Shown here: positions 8,611-17,527 of the stretch, piece by piece
Layout: every line of letters begins with the position of its first letter
Numbering within the stretch: position 1 is the stretch's first letter
From: Thermoplasmata archaeon
GTDB taxonomy: Archaea > Thermoplasmatota > Thermoplasmata > Thermoplasmatales > Thermoplasmataceae
Direction: 5' to 3'
DNA length: 52,841 nt
NCBI GenBank assembly: GCA_021797555.1
Contig: JAJZZM010000009.1
Span: forward strand, 1-52,841
Program-made: the position numbers and the translations under genes
Notes under the pieces: model-generated
Told to the model about the DNA's origin: nothing
Database searches by the model: none
What the model saw: only the letters and a program-made list of their open reading frames with translations

Positions 8611-9564
8611 TTATAAATTTTTATAGTTCTTTTTGTATTCATTTCCATACTTATCTGCTTTTAATATTGCTTCGAGCATGCTTTTATTTTCAGCCATGCC
8701 CTTCCCGGCAATATCAAATGCCGTTCCATGGTCAACGGATGTCCTTAAAAATGGCAATCCAATATTCATACTGACTGTGCTGTCAAAATCATATGTTTTT
8801 GCTGCAATATGGCCCTGGTCATGGTATAATGATAAAACAATGTCATATTTGCCCATGGATGCATAATGGAATACAGAATCAGCCGGTATGGGCCCATAAA
8901 CGTTCATTTTATTTTTTAAAGCTTCTATTGCAGGTTTTATTTCATTAATCTCTTCATTTCCGAATAGGCCATTTTCACCACCATGCGGGTTTAAAGCTGC
9001 AACCGCAATTTTTCCATTTTTTATTCCAAGTAATTTTAAGCTTTTATCAGTTAAAATTATTGCATTGAAAACATTTTCCTTTGTAACATACTTTACCGCA
9101 TCGTATAATGATAAATGCTTTGATAAAAATGTTATCCTTAGATCATTAACTTCAAAAATAGTTGTTGTAAACCTTGATTTTGTTAGTTCCTTTAACATTG
9201 TTGTATGGTCAATATATTTTGATCCTGCGAGTATTATTGCTTCCTTATTTATAGGTGCTGTTGCAATAGAATCTATTTTATTGTTCAATGCGTATTCAAC
9301 AGCTCTTTCTATGCTTTTTATTGCTATTTGCCCTGAATTTTTATTTATTTTTCCATATTCTATTTTATTATCAGATTCTATATCAACAAAACCTATTTTA
9401 TTTAAAATATCATCATTGATATTTAATAGGTTTAGAATCTCAATGAAATTATCTTTATTACCGAATAATGTTAATTTTACATTCATTTTAATTAATTCAG
9501 GCAGTGATTTTGCCGTTATTTCCGGTCCTATGCCCGATGGGTCACCTAATGTTACACCTATCAT
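8611..9564 (-). CDS. PdxA2-like 4-phosphooxy acid dehydrogenase (oxidative decarboxylase)
   Basis: This 317-residue protein has the PdxA signature: VTLGDPSGIGPEI at the N-terminus, metal-binding histidines in DHTTMLKEL and LYHDQGHIAAK, and SVDHGTAFDIAGKG near the C-terminus. In pyridoxal synthesis PdxA oxidises 4-phosphohydroxythreonine, but archaea make PLP by the PdxS/PdxT route. The two genes just upstream encode the halves of a four-carbon sugar acid kinase. That arrangement matches the PdxA2/DtnK type of catabolic pathway, in which a threonate or erythronate 4-phosphate is oxidatively decarboxylated to dihydroxyacetone phosphate. It lies 12 bases from the kinase C-terminal gene and is last in the operon. 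The exact substrate is inference. Confidence 0.82.
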   Translation of the reverse strand: MIGVTLGDPSGIGPEITAKSLPELIKMNVKLTLFGNKDNFIEILNLLNINDDILNKIGFVDIESDNKIEYGKINKNSGQIAIKSIERAVEYALNNKIDSIATAPINKEAIILAGSKYIDHTTMLKELTKSRFTTTIFEVNDLRITFLSKHLSLYDAVKYVTKENVFNAIILTDKSLKLLGIKNGKIAVAALNPHGGENGLFGNEEINEIKPAIEALKNKMNVYGPIPADSVFHYASMGKYDIVLSLYHDQGHIAAKTYDFDSTVSMNIGLPFLRTSVDHGTAFDIAGKGMAENKSMLEAILKADKYGNEYKKNYKNL

Positions 9565-9576
9565 AGCAATGTATTG

Positions 9577-9987
9577 TTAAAGGCTATTTATTTTTATATA
9601 ATCTATTATTTTCAGGTATACATCATCATTACCTATGTTGCCACCCTTTAATATTAATTTTTTATTGTTAAAAAATCCACCTTTTATTATTCCTGTGGAT
9701 ATTAATGGCATAATATCCTTTTTATTTTCTATGTAAACAAAATCTGCCTTATTTAAAATATAAAATGCAGTTTCACCCCCGCTTATAATGATATAATCAT
9801 AATTTAACAGTTTTTTTATAAATTTTTCATCAATTTTCATATAATCATAATCCAATTTAAATGCGTATAAATCAATATCGCTTAATGGTTCATTAAAATT
9901 CCTTAATTTTATTCCATGGCCTATTAAATAATCGATCTGTTTTAATGTTTTATCTCTATAAGTTCCTATCAGGATTGATATCTTCAT
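9577..9987 (-). CDS. Four-carbon acid sugar kinase, C-terminal (nucleotide-binding) half as a separate gene
   Basis: This 136-residue protein corresponds to the nucleotide-binding C-terminal domain of the DUF1537/OtnK-DtnK kinase family. It has YDYIIISGGETAFYIL, matching the family's S-G-G-x-T-A block, and STGIIKGGFFNNKKLILKGG, matching the G-x-x-x-x-K-G-G/S block. In most organisms this domain is fused to the substrate domain, which here is the upstream gene. The two overlap by 4 bases (ATGA), so they should be made together by coupled translation and form a heteromeric enzyme. The combined length, 308 residues, is short for the family (usually about 400 or more). Confidence 0.72.
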   Translation of the reverse strand: MKISILIGTYRDKTLKQIDYLIGHGIKLRNFNEPLSDIDLYAFKLDYDYMKIDEKFIKKLLNYDYIIISGGETAFYILNKADFVYIENKKDIMPLISTGIIKGGFFNNKKLILKGGNIGNDDVYLKIIDYIKINSL

Positions 9988-10502
9988 AATTCCACCGAAT
10001 ACATTGATATTAAAATCCCGGGATCAGCTGGCATATAATTAAATTTTATGCATTCTTCAGCTATACTCTTTAAATCATTTATATTATATGAATCCATAAT
10101 TATTACATTATCTGCATTTAAAATATTTTTTATAACTATACTTTTGTTTTTATATACGGTTTTACCCTTAACTGTATACCTTTTATACCCGGGCATTGTA
10201 TCAGTTAATATAAAATTATAATTGCTTAATGCATTGAAATAGCCATTAATGTTTCCACGGAGTTCACTATCGATCCTTAATGCTATTTTTACATCGTTAA
10301 GATTTTTTAATACATCATTAATTCTATGTTTTATCGTGGCATCATCTGAAAATCTTGTTTCAAGGTCAACTGAAACATAAGTAAAACAATTTAAATTTAG
10401 TTTATTAATATTATAATATGGAACTGTTATGCAACTGTTAATCATTGACGCAACTCCTGACGCACCCGTTAAATCATCAGAGAATATAATTAATTTCAAC
10501 AT
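9984..10502 (-). CDS. Four-carbon acid sugar kinase, N-terminal (substrate-binding) half as a separate gene
   Basis: This 172-residue protein starts MLKLIIFSDDLTGASGVASM, the D-D-L-T-G-A block that opens DUF1537 kinases. It continues with RIDSELRGNINGYFNAL (the K/R-x-D-S-x-x-R-G-N block) and FILTDTMPGYKRYTVKGK. These are substrate-domain motifs. The nucleotide domain is supplied by the next gene, overlapping by ATGA. It is the first gene of the operon; the reverse strand carries a TATA-like ATTATAATATAATT before the ATG. No frameshift mark is seen at the junction, so I read this as a true gene split and not a broken gene. Confidence 0.74.
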   Translation of the reverse strand: MLKLIIFSDDLTGASGVASMINSCITVPYYNINKLNLNCFTYVSVDLETRFSDDATIKHRINDVLKNLNDVKIALRIDSELRGNINGYFNALSNYNFILTDTMPGYKRYTVKGKTVYKNKSIVIKNILNADNVIIMDSYNINDLKSIAEECIKFNYMPADPGILISMYSVEL

Positions 10503-10625
10503 ATATTATTTAATATAATTATATTATAATAATTTTAATATTATGATATATAAAAATTAGATTTTAAAAACTGTTTAGTTTTAATATAAACAAAATCTTT
10601 AAGCTATTTTTTTAATAATCATATT

Positions 10626-11708
10626 ATGCATGATAAAAATTTTGAATATTATAGAAAGGTTAGGAATAATGGCGGCATAGTATATAACAATGACAACCAA
10701 TGCTGGGAGATATACAGTTATGAAGCATGCAAATATGCACTGATGCATGATTATATATTCTCATCAAATCCTGAATACGCCGGTGGGAATGGCGGCCTCA
10801 GCTTCATAAATATGGACAACCCGGAACATAAGGAATACAGGAATATAACAGCACCGTATTTTATGGCAACAAAAATTAACAATATGGAATCAAATATAGC
10901 TGATATATCAAATAAACTTATTAACAATTTAAATGCTAATTCAGACATTGTTAAAGACTATGCAGTGAAACTGCCTGTCAGTGTTATATCGGAATTACTG
11001 GGCATTCCTGAAACTGAGAGGTCAAAATTCAAGGAATGGTCTGATTACATAATAGGCAATAAAAGGGATAAAAATTTTGATAATGTTAATAATTACATGG
11101 TTAATAAATTGTCAGAGCTATTTGCTGGAAATTATAGCAATGGTATTATATCGGTAATAAATAGTGGGTCTGTAAATAATAAAAATCTTGATATAAGGGA
11201 AAAAATAGGATACATAATGCTATTAATAATAGGAGGCAATGAAACCACAACAAATTTAATAACTAATATGCTAAAGGTTTTATCAGATAATAATGATATT
11301 ATGAAAAATTTAAATAATGATAGGGATTTACATAGTTTTATAGAGGAAACATTAAGGTATTATTCACCCATCCAGTTCCTGCCACATAGATTTATTAAAG
11401 AGGATACAGAAATAAATGGCGTAAAAATGAATAAAGGGGAAAGACTATCATTATTCCTTGGTTCTGCCAACAGGGATGAAGATATGTTTGATAACGCAGA
11501 TAAATTTATTTTAAGGGATAAAAATGAACATATTGCATTTGGAAGAGGGTCGCATATGTGCATAGGCGCCCCTTTAGCAAGGTTAGAAGCTAACATTGCA
11601 TTAAATGATTTCCTGGAAAATTATAAAAAGATAAAAATAGATAATAAAAAATCGATGCTTTTAGAAAATCCAATGGTTTATGGTTACCAGAAAATGTTTT
11701 TTGAATAA
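10626..11708 (+). CDS. Cytochrome P450 (CYP231A-like)
   Basis: This 360-residue soluble P450 carries the heme-binding motif FGRGSHMCIGAPLARLE with the thiolate ligand at Cys312, the I-helix IIGGNETTTN oxygen-activation block, and the K-helix E-E-T-L-R-Y (E-x-x-R). It is shorter than most P450s, as in the thermophilic archaeal enzymes, and resembles CYP231A2 of Picrophilus torridus from memory. It has no membrane anchor. The substrate is unknown, and no ferredoxin or reductase gene lies next to it. A TATA-like TATTTTTTTAATAAT sits about 25 bases before the ATG, suggesting a monocistronic leaderless transcript. Confidence 0.93.
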   Translation: MHDKNFEYYRKVRNNGGIVYNNDNQCWEIYSYEACKYALMHDYIFSSNPEYAGGNGGLSFINMDNPEHKEYRNITAPYFMATKINNMESNIADISNKLINNLNANSDIVKDYAVKLPVSVISELLGIPETERSKFKEWSDYIIGNKRDKNFDNVNNYMVNKLSELFAGNYSNGIISVINSGSVNNKNLDIREKIGYIMLLIIGGNETTTNLITNMLKVLSDNNDIMKNLNNDRDLHSFIEETLRYYSPIQFLPHRFIKEDTEINGVKMNKGERLSLFLGSANRDEDMFDNADKFILRDKNEHIAFGRGSHMCIGAPLARLEANIALNDFLENYKKIKIDNKKSMLLENPMVYGYQKMFFE

Positions 11709-12106
11709 TTAATAATATATATTTAGTTTAAGTTTTATGAAAGGCCTGATTGAATACCAGTTAATAGCCATTCCCACAGAGATGCACGTCCTATAATTCC
11801 ATTATCATGGTTTATTATAGATTTATAAGCCCATGTTAATTTCAAATCATATTTCAAACCCTTATAGATGGACTAAATATATATCAATAATTACATGATA
11901 TAATTTTTTTATGATTTTTCATATTTTTGCTGATTATAAAAATATAATTATAACATAATTAAGATTATATCCCGTGTTTTATAGGATAATACTACGATAA
12001 AGGAATTTAATAAATAAAAGAAAAATAACTGGATAACCTAATAACAGATATTAACATTTTATTACCTAATGCCTGTCTAATAATCCGCAATTTATAAATT
12101 TATTTT
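11709..12106. other. Noncoding gap with one protein-like remnant
   Basis: There is no complete gene in these 398 bases. On the reverse strand 11872-11735 stays open for 45 codons without a start codon, is preceded by TAG, and reads KYDLKLTWAYKSIINHDNG and later GRASLWEWLLTGIQSGLS before TAA. The tryptophan-rich content looks like the tail of a lost gene, but I do not recognise the family. The rest is AT-rich. Confidence 0.3.
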
Positions 12107-13024
12107 TCATAGTTCAGGCATTGACATTGTAACAACAAAGTTTGGCACATCTACAATTTCAGATATCTTTAAATTGCCTATGATGCTGCATAATATATAT
12201 GCCTCGTCCTTTTTGAATCCTTTATTTTCTAAATATTTTATCATTTCCTTTACTGCTGTTTTCGCAGCTTCATATATATTGTTATTTATTCCCATTGTGT
12301 TTACAAATCTCCCTGAAATGTTCTCATTTTCATAGCTTATTATTCTTGGATAATCTGTCCTTAAATTTTTTATAACTTCTACTGTAATTTCTGCATCACA
12401 TGATGTTTCCACTGCAGTTCCGGTTACCTCACCATCTCCCTGGAGTGCATGGGGATCTGCAAATGATACTAAAGCTCCTGAAGCATTTACCGGCAAATAC
12501 AGTACAGAACCTTTCTTTAAATGTTTATTATCCATATTGCCGCCAAACCTCTGTGGCGGTATCATCGGGAATTCACCGGATTCAGGTGCAGTGCCTATTA
12601 TGCCTAAAAATGGCTTAACATCAAATGACATATTTTCCAAGAAATTTTTTCTTTTGCTTTTTATTTTATTGTTTTTTATTTCCCATATTATTAATTCATC
12701 AGAAAATTCATCAGCTAAAAGCCCGAAATTATGCAGCGTCTGTGACCATCCAAAACTGCCTGTATCTATATTATTTATGGTTATTTTCAATGTATCCCCA
12801 TGTTCAGCATTATTTACATAAAATGGCCCGACTGCAGCATCCAACATTGAAACATCTATATTTTTTGCATCTTCATCGTTAAAATCCTCTTTTATCTGGT
12901 CTGTTGAAGAATCAGGGATCTTTATTTTAAAGGTTTCATTGCTTTCTATGTATTCTATGGGCTTTAAATTTTTATTCCATTTAAAATGTATATTTTCTTT
13001 TTTATGCCCGTCTATAACTTTCAT
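12107..13024 (-). CDS. Acetamidase/formamidase family protein
   Basis: This 305-residue protein matches the FmdA/AmdA amidase family. Key blocks are VGPFYVNNAEHGDTLKITI, PHALQGDGEVTGTAVETSCD (the D-x-H-x-x-x-G-D-G-E metal-site block) and FLGIIGTAPESGEF. Family enzymes hydrolyse acetamide or formamide to ammonia and the acid. The gene stands alone and is divergent from the S9 peptidase gene; the 83 bases between the starts are AT-rich and should hold both promoters. Confidence 0.88.
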   Translation of the reverse strand: MKVIDGHKKENIHFKWNKNLKPIEYIESNETFKIKIPDSSTDQIKEDFNDEDAKNIDVSMLDAAVGPFYVNNAEHGDTLKITINNIDTGSFGWSQTLHNFGLLADEFSDELIIWEIKNNKIKSKRKNFLENMSFDVKPFLGIIGTAPESGEFPMIPPQRFGGNMDNKHLKKGSVLYLPVNASGALVSFADPHALQGDGEVTGTAVETSCDAEITVEVIKNLRTDYPRIISYENENISGRFVNTMGINNNIYEAAKTAVKEMIKYLENKGFKKDEAYILCSIIGNLKISEIVDVPNFVVTMSMPEL

Positions 13025-13107
13025 TCTGCATAATTAAAAAATAAAATATAATTTTTTGCAATATAATTTATAATTAAAATTTTAATATTAAAATAGAATA
13101 AGCGATA

Positions 13108-14865
13108 ATGAATAGTAATGAAGCCTATAATGTGAGATATGCAAATGAGATAGTTTCATCTGATGATTCAGTGTTTTTTTCAGTAAAATATATCAAGAAT
13201 AATGAATATCATTCTTTAATTTACAGAATAAAGGATAAAAAAATGCTTCAGTTGACGCATAATGAAAATGAAAGGTCGCCCAAGTATATAAACAATAAAT
13301 TATATTATATAAAATATTCAAAGGAAAATGAATCATTAATGGCCTTAAATGAATTATCAGAACCTGAAACCATAGCAACATTCTATAAAATAAAAGATTA
13401 TCAAATTTATAATGATAATATATTTGTTATTGCCTCTGAAAACTCCGATAATACAGAGCCATTTGAGGCAAATCAAATAAAATACAGATTCAATGGAAGG
13501 GGATTAATAAGATCAAGATATTCACTGTATAAAATTAATAATAAAGTAGAAAAGATATATTCAGGAAATTTTGATGTTAATGGAATAGGAATAAATAAAA
13601 GGATTATAATAGAAACAACAGAAAATAATGATGATTATGGCCTGGCAGATTTATATGAAATTGATTTAAATGGCTAGGTAATAAAAAAAATTACCAATAA
13701 TTCATACCATATAAATGGCTTTACAGTATCCGATAATGGAAAAATTGTTTTTTCAGGCCATGAAAATAATACGCCATGGGCACTCAACAAAATAATATAT
13801 CCGGAAGAAAATAAGGAAATTTTAATAGGAAATGATTCAAACAGGTCAATAATATCGGATTCATTCTCATCGGCAAGTTATAAAATGAAGTTTTATGGCA
13901 ATAATTTATATGCAATGGGGCAGAAAAAATCCTCATCATATGTATATAAAATAGATGAAAATTATAAAATAGAAAAATTAACAGATGATCATCAGGATAT
14001 AATAGATTTTGACATTGATAAAAATTTAAGCTATGTATATTCAACAATGAAGTGCCCGTCAGTAATAAAATATGGTGATTCATATAATATAAATGAAAAT
14101 ATAAAAGGTATAAGGGCAGATACAATTGATATTGATGGCGGAGAAGCCTTTATTATGTTTAAATCAAAGGATTCACCATCAATACTGTTTATACATGGCG
14201 GCCCGCAGGCGGCTTATGGCAATTCATATGTTATTGAATTCAATTATTTCTATAATAATGGCTATAACATATTATTCTCAAATCCTCCTGGAAGCACAGG
14301 CTATGGCGAAGATTATGAAAAAGCATGTGTTGGCAACTGGGGAGGGGCTGATTTAGATTTTATAAAAAAATTCATAAAAATAGCCAAGGAAAAATATGGA
14401 ATAAATGATAATATTGGTTTAACAGGTGGTTCATATGGTGGCTTTATGACAAACTGGATTGTTTCACATGAAAATATGTTTAAGGCGGCGATTTCAGAAA
14501 GATCCATATCAAATTTATTCAGCATGGTGGGCACCAGTGATATAGGCTTCTGGTTCAATACAATGCAACTAAATATAGATGATCCATATAAAAAGGAATC
14601 TATGGACAAATTAATGAAATTTTCTCCTATAAGCTATGTTAAAAATGTAAAAACTCCCACATTACTGATAACTGGTGAGGAGGATTACAGATGCCCGATA
14701 GAGCAGGCTGAACAGTTTTTTGTTGCACTGAAATTAAACAATGTTGATACCGGATTAATAAGGTATATAGGGGATAACCATGAACACGCAAGGGCAGGCA
14801 TACCAAAAAATATGATGGATAGATTGAATAGAAAATTAAAATGGTTTGACAGATATTTAAAATAA
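13108..14865 (+). pseudogene. S9 family (acylaminoacyl-) peptidase interrupted by one in-frame TAG
   Basis: One frame runs for 586 codons from ATG at 13108 to TAA at 14863-14865, with a single TAG at 13675-13677 (codon 190). The N-terminal part is a beta-propeller-like region. The C-terminal part is an intact alpha/beta hydrolase: nucleophile GGSYGGFMTNW, acid in TPTLLITGEEDYRCP, histidine in GDNHEHARAG, and oxyanion-type HGGPQAAYGNS. The enzyme would cleave short or acylated peptides in the cytoplasm, downstream of tricorn. No other lesion is visible and codon use is even on both sides of the TAG. It may be a recent nonsense mutation, a strain difference, a sequencing error, or readthrough. 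The 3' part could also start at the ATG at 13885. Confidence 0.85.
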
Positions 14866-14867
14866 AT

Positions 14868-16091
14868 TTAATTTTTCTGCGCCACTGCAGATTTTTTAAT
14901 TGCCCTGTTATCCCTTACATTAAACAATACTGAGGCCATTAATAGCAGTATCATTGGTATTGCAGTTATATAAATAGCCATTCTTATATTGTATAATGTT
15001 GATATTAAGCCGAATGCAAAAGGTATCATAAATGCTATTATATCCATTATAAGTACAAATACGGAATAAACAACATTAAGGTCCTCTATATCAACACTGG
15101 ATGCGATATAATAACTTGCCGTTGGATATATTGCACCGTGTGGGAATCCGAGTATTAACAGTGCACCTATAAACATTACTATTCCTGCATCTATGCCAAG
15201 CAATAAATAACCAATAATTGTTGCAGCAAATGATGCATACATTAAAACTTCGTGGTTTTTTACACTTTTAAATGACAATATTAACCTTGCAGTGAATGAA
15301 ACGCCATAGAATAATGCAAGGAGATAGAAGAATATATCCGGGTTTATACCATTATATTCCTTTCCCATTATTGAACCATATGTTATTAATAAAATAAATG
15401 GAAATGCATATGCTATATTTCCGAATAATGCAAATAAAACCTTTCCCTGTTTTAATGAATATGATGCTTTTTTTATTATTTCCTTAAATGTTAGTCTATC
15501 TCTTTTCTTTAAATTCATTTTTATTTTTGTTGACAGTGAGAACATTAATACTGTTGATGCCAATGATATGAATAAGAATATTAAAAATGCATATCTTATA
15601 TTTATGGAAGATACTATCAGGCCCTCCATAATAACTCCAAATATTAAGCTCAGCGACAATGATGCCGTATATGCTGCTATATACTTATCCCTTTTATCTT
15701 TGGGCGCTATAACATTTGTTACGGTCATTAATAATGGCTGCACAACCCCCATTGACAATCCTGTCACTGTCGATAGAATTAGAACCTCATAAATATTGTT
15801 TGATAATACATAAAAGAATATGCCCACAGTCATTACCAAAAGGAAAAACGCTATAACCCTGGGTGTTTTTTCTATATTTATCCTTCCGTTGATTAAAACG
15901 TTTGAAATCATCGCACCTATGCCATATAAGGTTGCTGTTAATCCCACAAATAAAACATCTGCATCTATAACATATTTTGTAAATACTGGAACAACGGTCA
16001 TAAGCATATTTGTTGATGCCCGCATTGTAAATGTAACCGATAAAAGCATTATTAAATTTATTAAAAGTAGTTTACCATTTGTATTATTCAT
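14868..16091 (-). CDS. MFS transporter, 12 membrane segments
   Basis: This 407-residue protein has about 12 hydrophobic helices and MFS features such as the loop NVLINGRINIEKTPR after the second helix. I choose the ATG at 16091 (MNNTNGKLLLINL) over an upstream ATG at 16148. The first hydrophobic helix follows directly, and a TATA box (TTATATATTATT on the reverse strand) lies about 25-30 bases before it, as for leaderless genes here. The substrate is not evident. Its stop codon is 2 bases from that of the peptidase gene, with which it converges. Confidence 0.82.
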   Translation of the reverse strand: MNNTNGKLLLINLIMLLSVTFTMRASTNMLMTVVPVFTKYVIDADVLFVGLTATLYGIGAMISNVLINGRINIEKTPRVIAFFLLVMTVGIFFYVLSNNIYEVLILSTVTGLSMGVVQPLLMTVTNVIAPKDKRDKYIAAYTASLSLSLIFGVIMEGLIVSSINIRYAFLIFLFISLASTVLMFSLSTKIKMNLKKRDRLTFKEIIKKASYSLKQGKVLFALFGNIAYAFPFILLITYGSIMGKEYNGINPDIFFYLLALFYGVSFTARLILSFKSVKNHEVLMYASFAATIIGYLLLGIDAGIVMFIGALLILGFPHGAIYPTASYYIASSVDIEDLNVVYSVFVLIMDIIAFMIPFAFGLISTLYNIRMAIYITAIPMILLLMASVLFNVRDNRAIKKSAVAQKN

Positions 16092-16534
16092 TAGTAAAGT
16101 AATTGCACAATAATATATAATCTTTTCAAAGGTTATTAAATCAAGCAATTTTAATGTATTATCAATAATTTTTAAAATTATATTATATGATTTATATATA
16201 ATTGTTCCTGTAAATATAAAAATTCAAAAATCATTATGTGATAAAATAAAAATATTAGAGATTATTAATTAATACTGATTTGTCGAATTTATTGAGAAAT
16301 AGCAAATTCCCTCCAATATAATTTATTATATTATAATAGTTATTATCTTTCTGATTTGTAAAATATATTTGGTATTACTTATTAACTTCATTACTCTAGG
16401 ATACTGTATTTATCAGCGCATCCTTGTAATCCTTAACTACCTAAGCAAATCCAGCCAAAGCACCTCATTACCATTGTTTTTTATATATAATAATATTGAA
16501 TATTAATAATATAATTTTTATATTTAATATAGCA
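16092..16534. other. Noncoding gap, about 440 bases
   Basis: The region holds the promoter of the MFS gene near 16100-16135 and is otherwise AT-rich. Around 16380-16470 base composition is less AT-rich and the reverse strand contains short coding-like stretches such as VVKDYKDALINTVS, broken by stops, so an old gene remnant is possible. CTGATTTGTAAA at 16351-16362 shares only its end with the 37-bp repeat. No RNA gene was recognised. Confidence 0.3.
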
Positions 16535-17410
16535 TTATTTTTTTATATCATGCCAGCCGCCCCTGCTGTTCATCTTAATATTTTTATTTCCAGTATATCC
16601 GGAATAAACCATCTCCTTTAATAAATATGATGGCATTAAATTTTCATCCCCCGTTTCTGAGTATAAATAATCGCCAATGTCTTTTATTGTATCCAGTCCG
16701 ATTGTATCCATAAGTTCAAAAGGCCCCATAGGAAATCCAAAACCGAGTTTTGCCATTTTATCTATATCCTCCATTGATGCTATTCCCTTCTCGTATAATT
16801 TTAATGACACATTAATCCATGACTGCACAAAATTTGTTGTAAAGAATCCCGGATAATCTTTAACTACTGCAGGTTCTTTTCCCAATTTTTTTGATAATTC
16901 GATTACTGAATTTAATGTTTCATCGGATGTAAAGGTTGTCCTTACAACTTCTATTAATCTCATAATGGGAGCAGGATTAAACCAGTGCATTCCAATTACC
17001 CTTGATTTATTTTTTACATTTCTTGATATTTCGGAAATCATTATTCCGGATGTATTGCTTGCAATTATTGCACTGTCATTGACATTTTTTTCAATATTTT
17101 CAAATACCTTCATCTTTAAATTTAATATTTCAGGAACCGCCTCTATTACCAAATCACAGTTATTTAATGAAGAATAATCCGTGGACGTTTTTAAATTTTT
17201 CATAAAATTGTTCTTCTGTTCCTCTGTTATAATATTCTTCTTAACCAGGTTAATAAATCCATATTTCCCGGAATCTATGCTTTTTACAGCATTTTTTAAT
17301 ATATCATCATTGATATCTATTATTGTTGTTTTATAATTATTTCTCATAAAAACCTGTGCTATTCCCTGCCCCATTACACCGGATCCAATTATCCCTACTT
17401 TATTTATCAT
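16535..17410 (-). CDS. 3-hydroxybutyryl-CoA / 3-hydroxyacyl-CoA dehydrogenase
   Basis: This 291-residue protein starts with a Rossmann NAD site, VGIIGSGVMGQGIAQVF, and has SNTSGIMISEI, the catalytic histidine in GMHWFNPAPIMRLIEVV, and FGFPMGPFELMD in the C-terminal dimerisation domain. It oxidises 3-hydroxyacyl-CoA with NAD and is usual in length for the short (PaaH/Hbd) form without a hydratase. It is divergent from the FMN oxidase gene. A paralogue lies at 29443-30390; ETF genes in the same window fit a fatty or branched acid oxidation role, which is inference. Confidence 0.9.
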   Translation of the reverse strand: MINKVGIIGSGVMGQGIAQVFMRNNYKTTIIDINDDILKNAVKSIDSGKYGFINLVKKNIITEEQKNNFMKNLKTSTDYSSLNNCDLVIEAVPEILNLKMKVFENIEKNVNDSAIIASNTSGIMISEISRNVKNKSRVIGMHWFNPAPIMRLIEVVRTTFTSDETLNSVIELSKKLGKEPAVVKDYPGFFTTNFVQSWINVSLKLYEKGIASMEDIDKMAKLGFGFPMGPFELMDTIGLDTIKDIGDYLYSETGDENLMPSYLLKEMVYSGYTGNKNIKMNSRGGWHDIKK

Positions 17411-17527
17411 AGTTCTTTATAATTAATAATAATAAAAACTTTGGTCCCATGATATAATTAATAAAAAGTATGCAAATTGTTAAATTCTAATTATAAACAT
17501 TTATATTATGTTTATAACTGCATTATT

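Noticed and set aside
9065-9580. + strand frame of 171 codons opposite the PdxA-like gene
   Set aside because: Shadow of the reverse-strand gene, which has strong family motifs along its whole length.
16351-16362. Fourth copy of the 37-bp element (CTGATTTGTAAA)
   Set aside because: Only about 11 bases match and the G-G-x-T-T-T block is absent, so it is probably chance.
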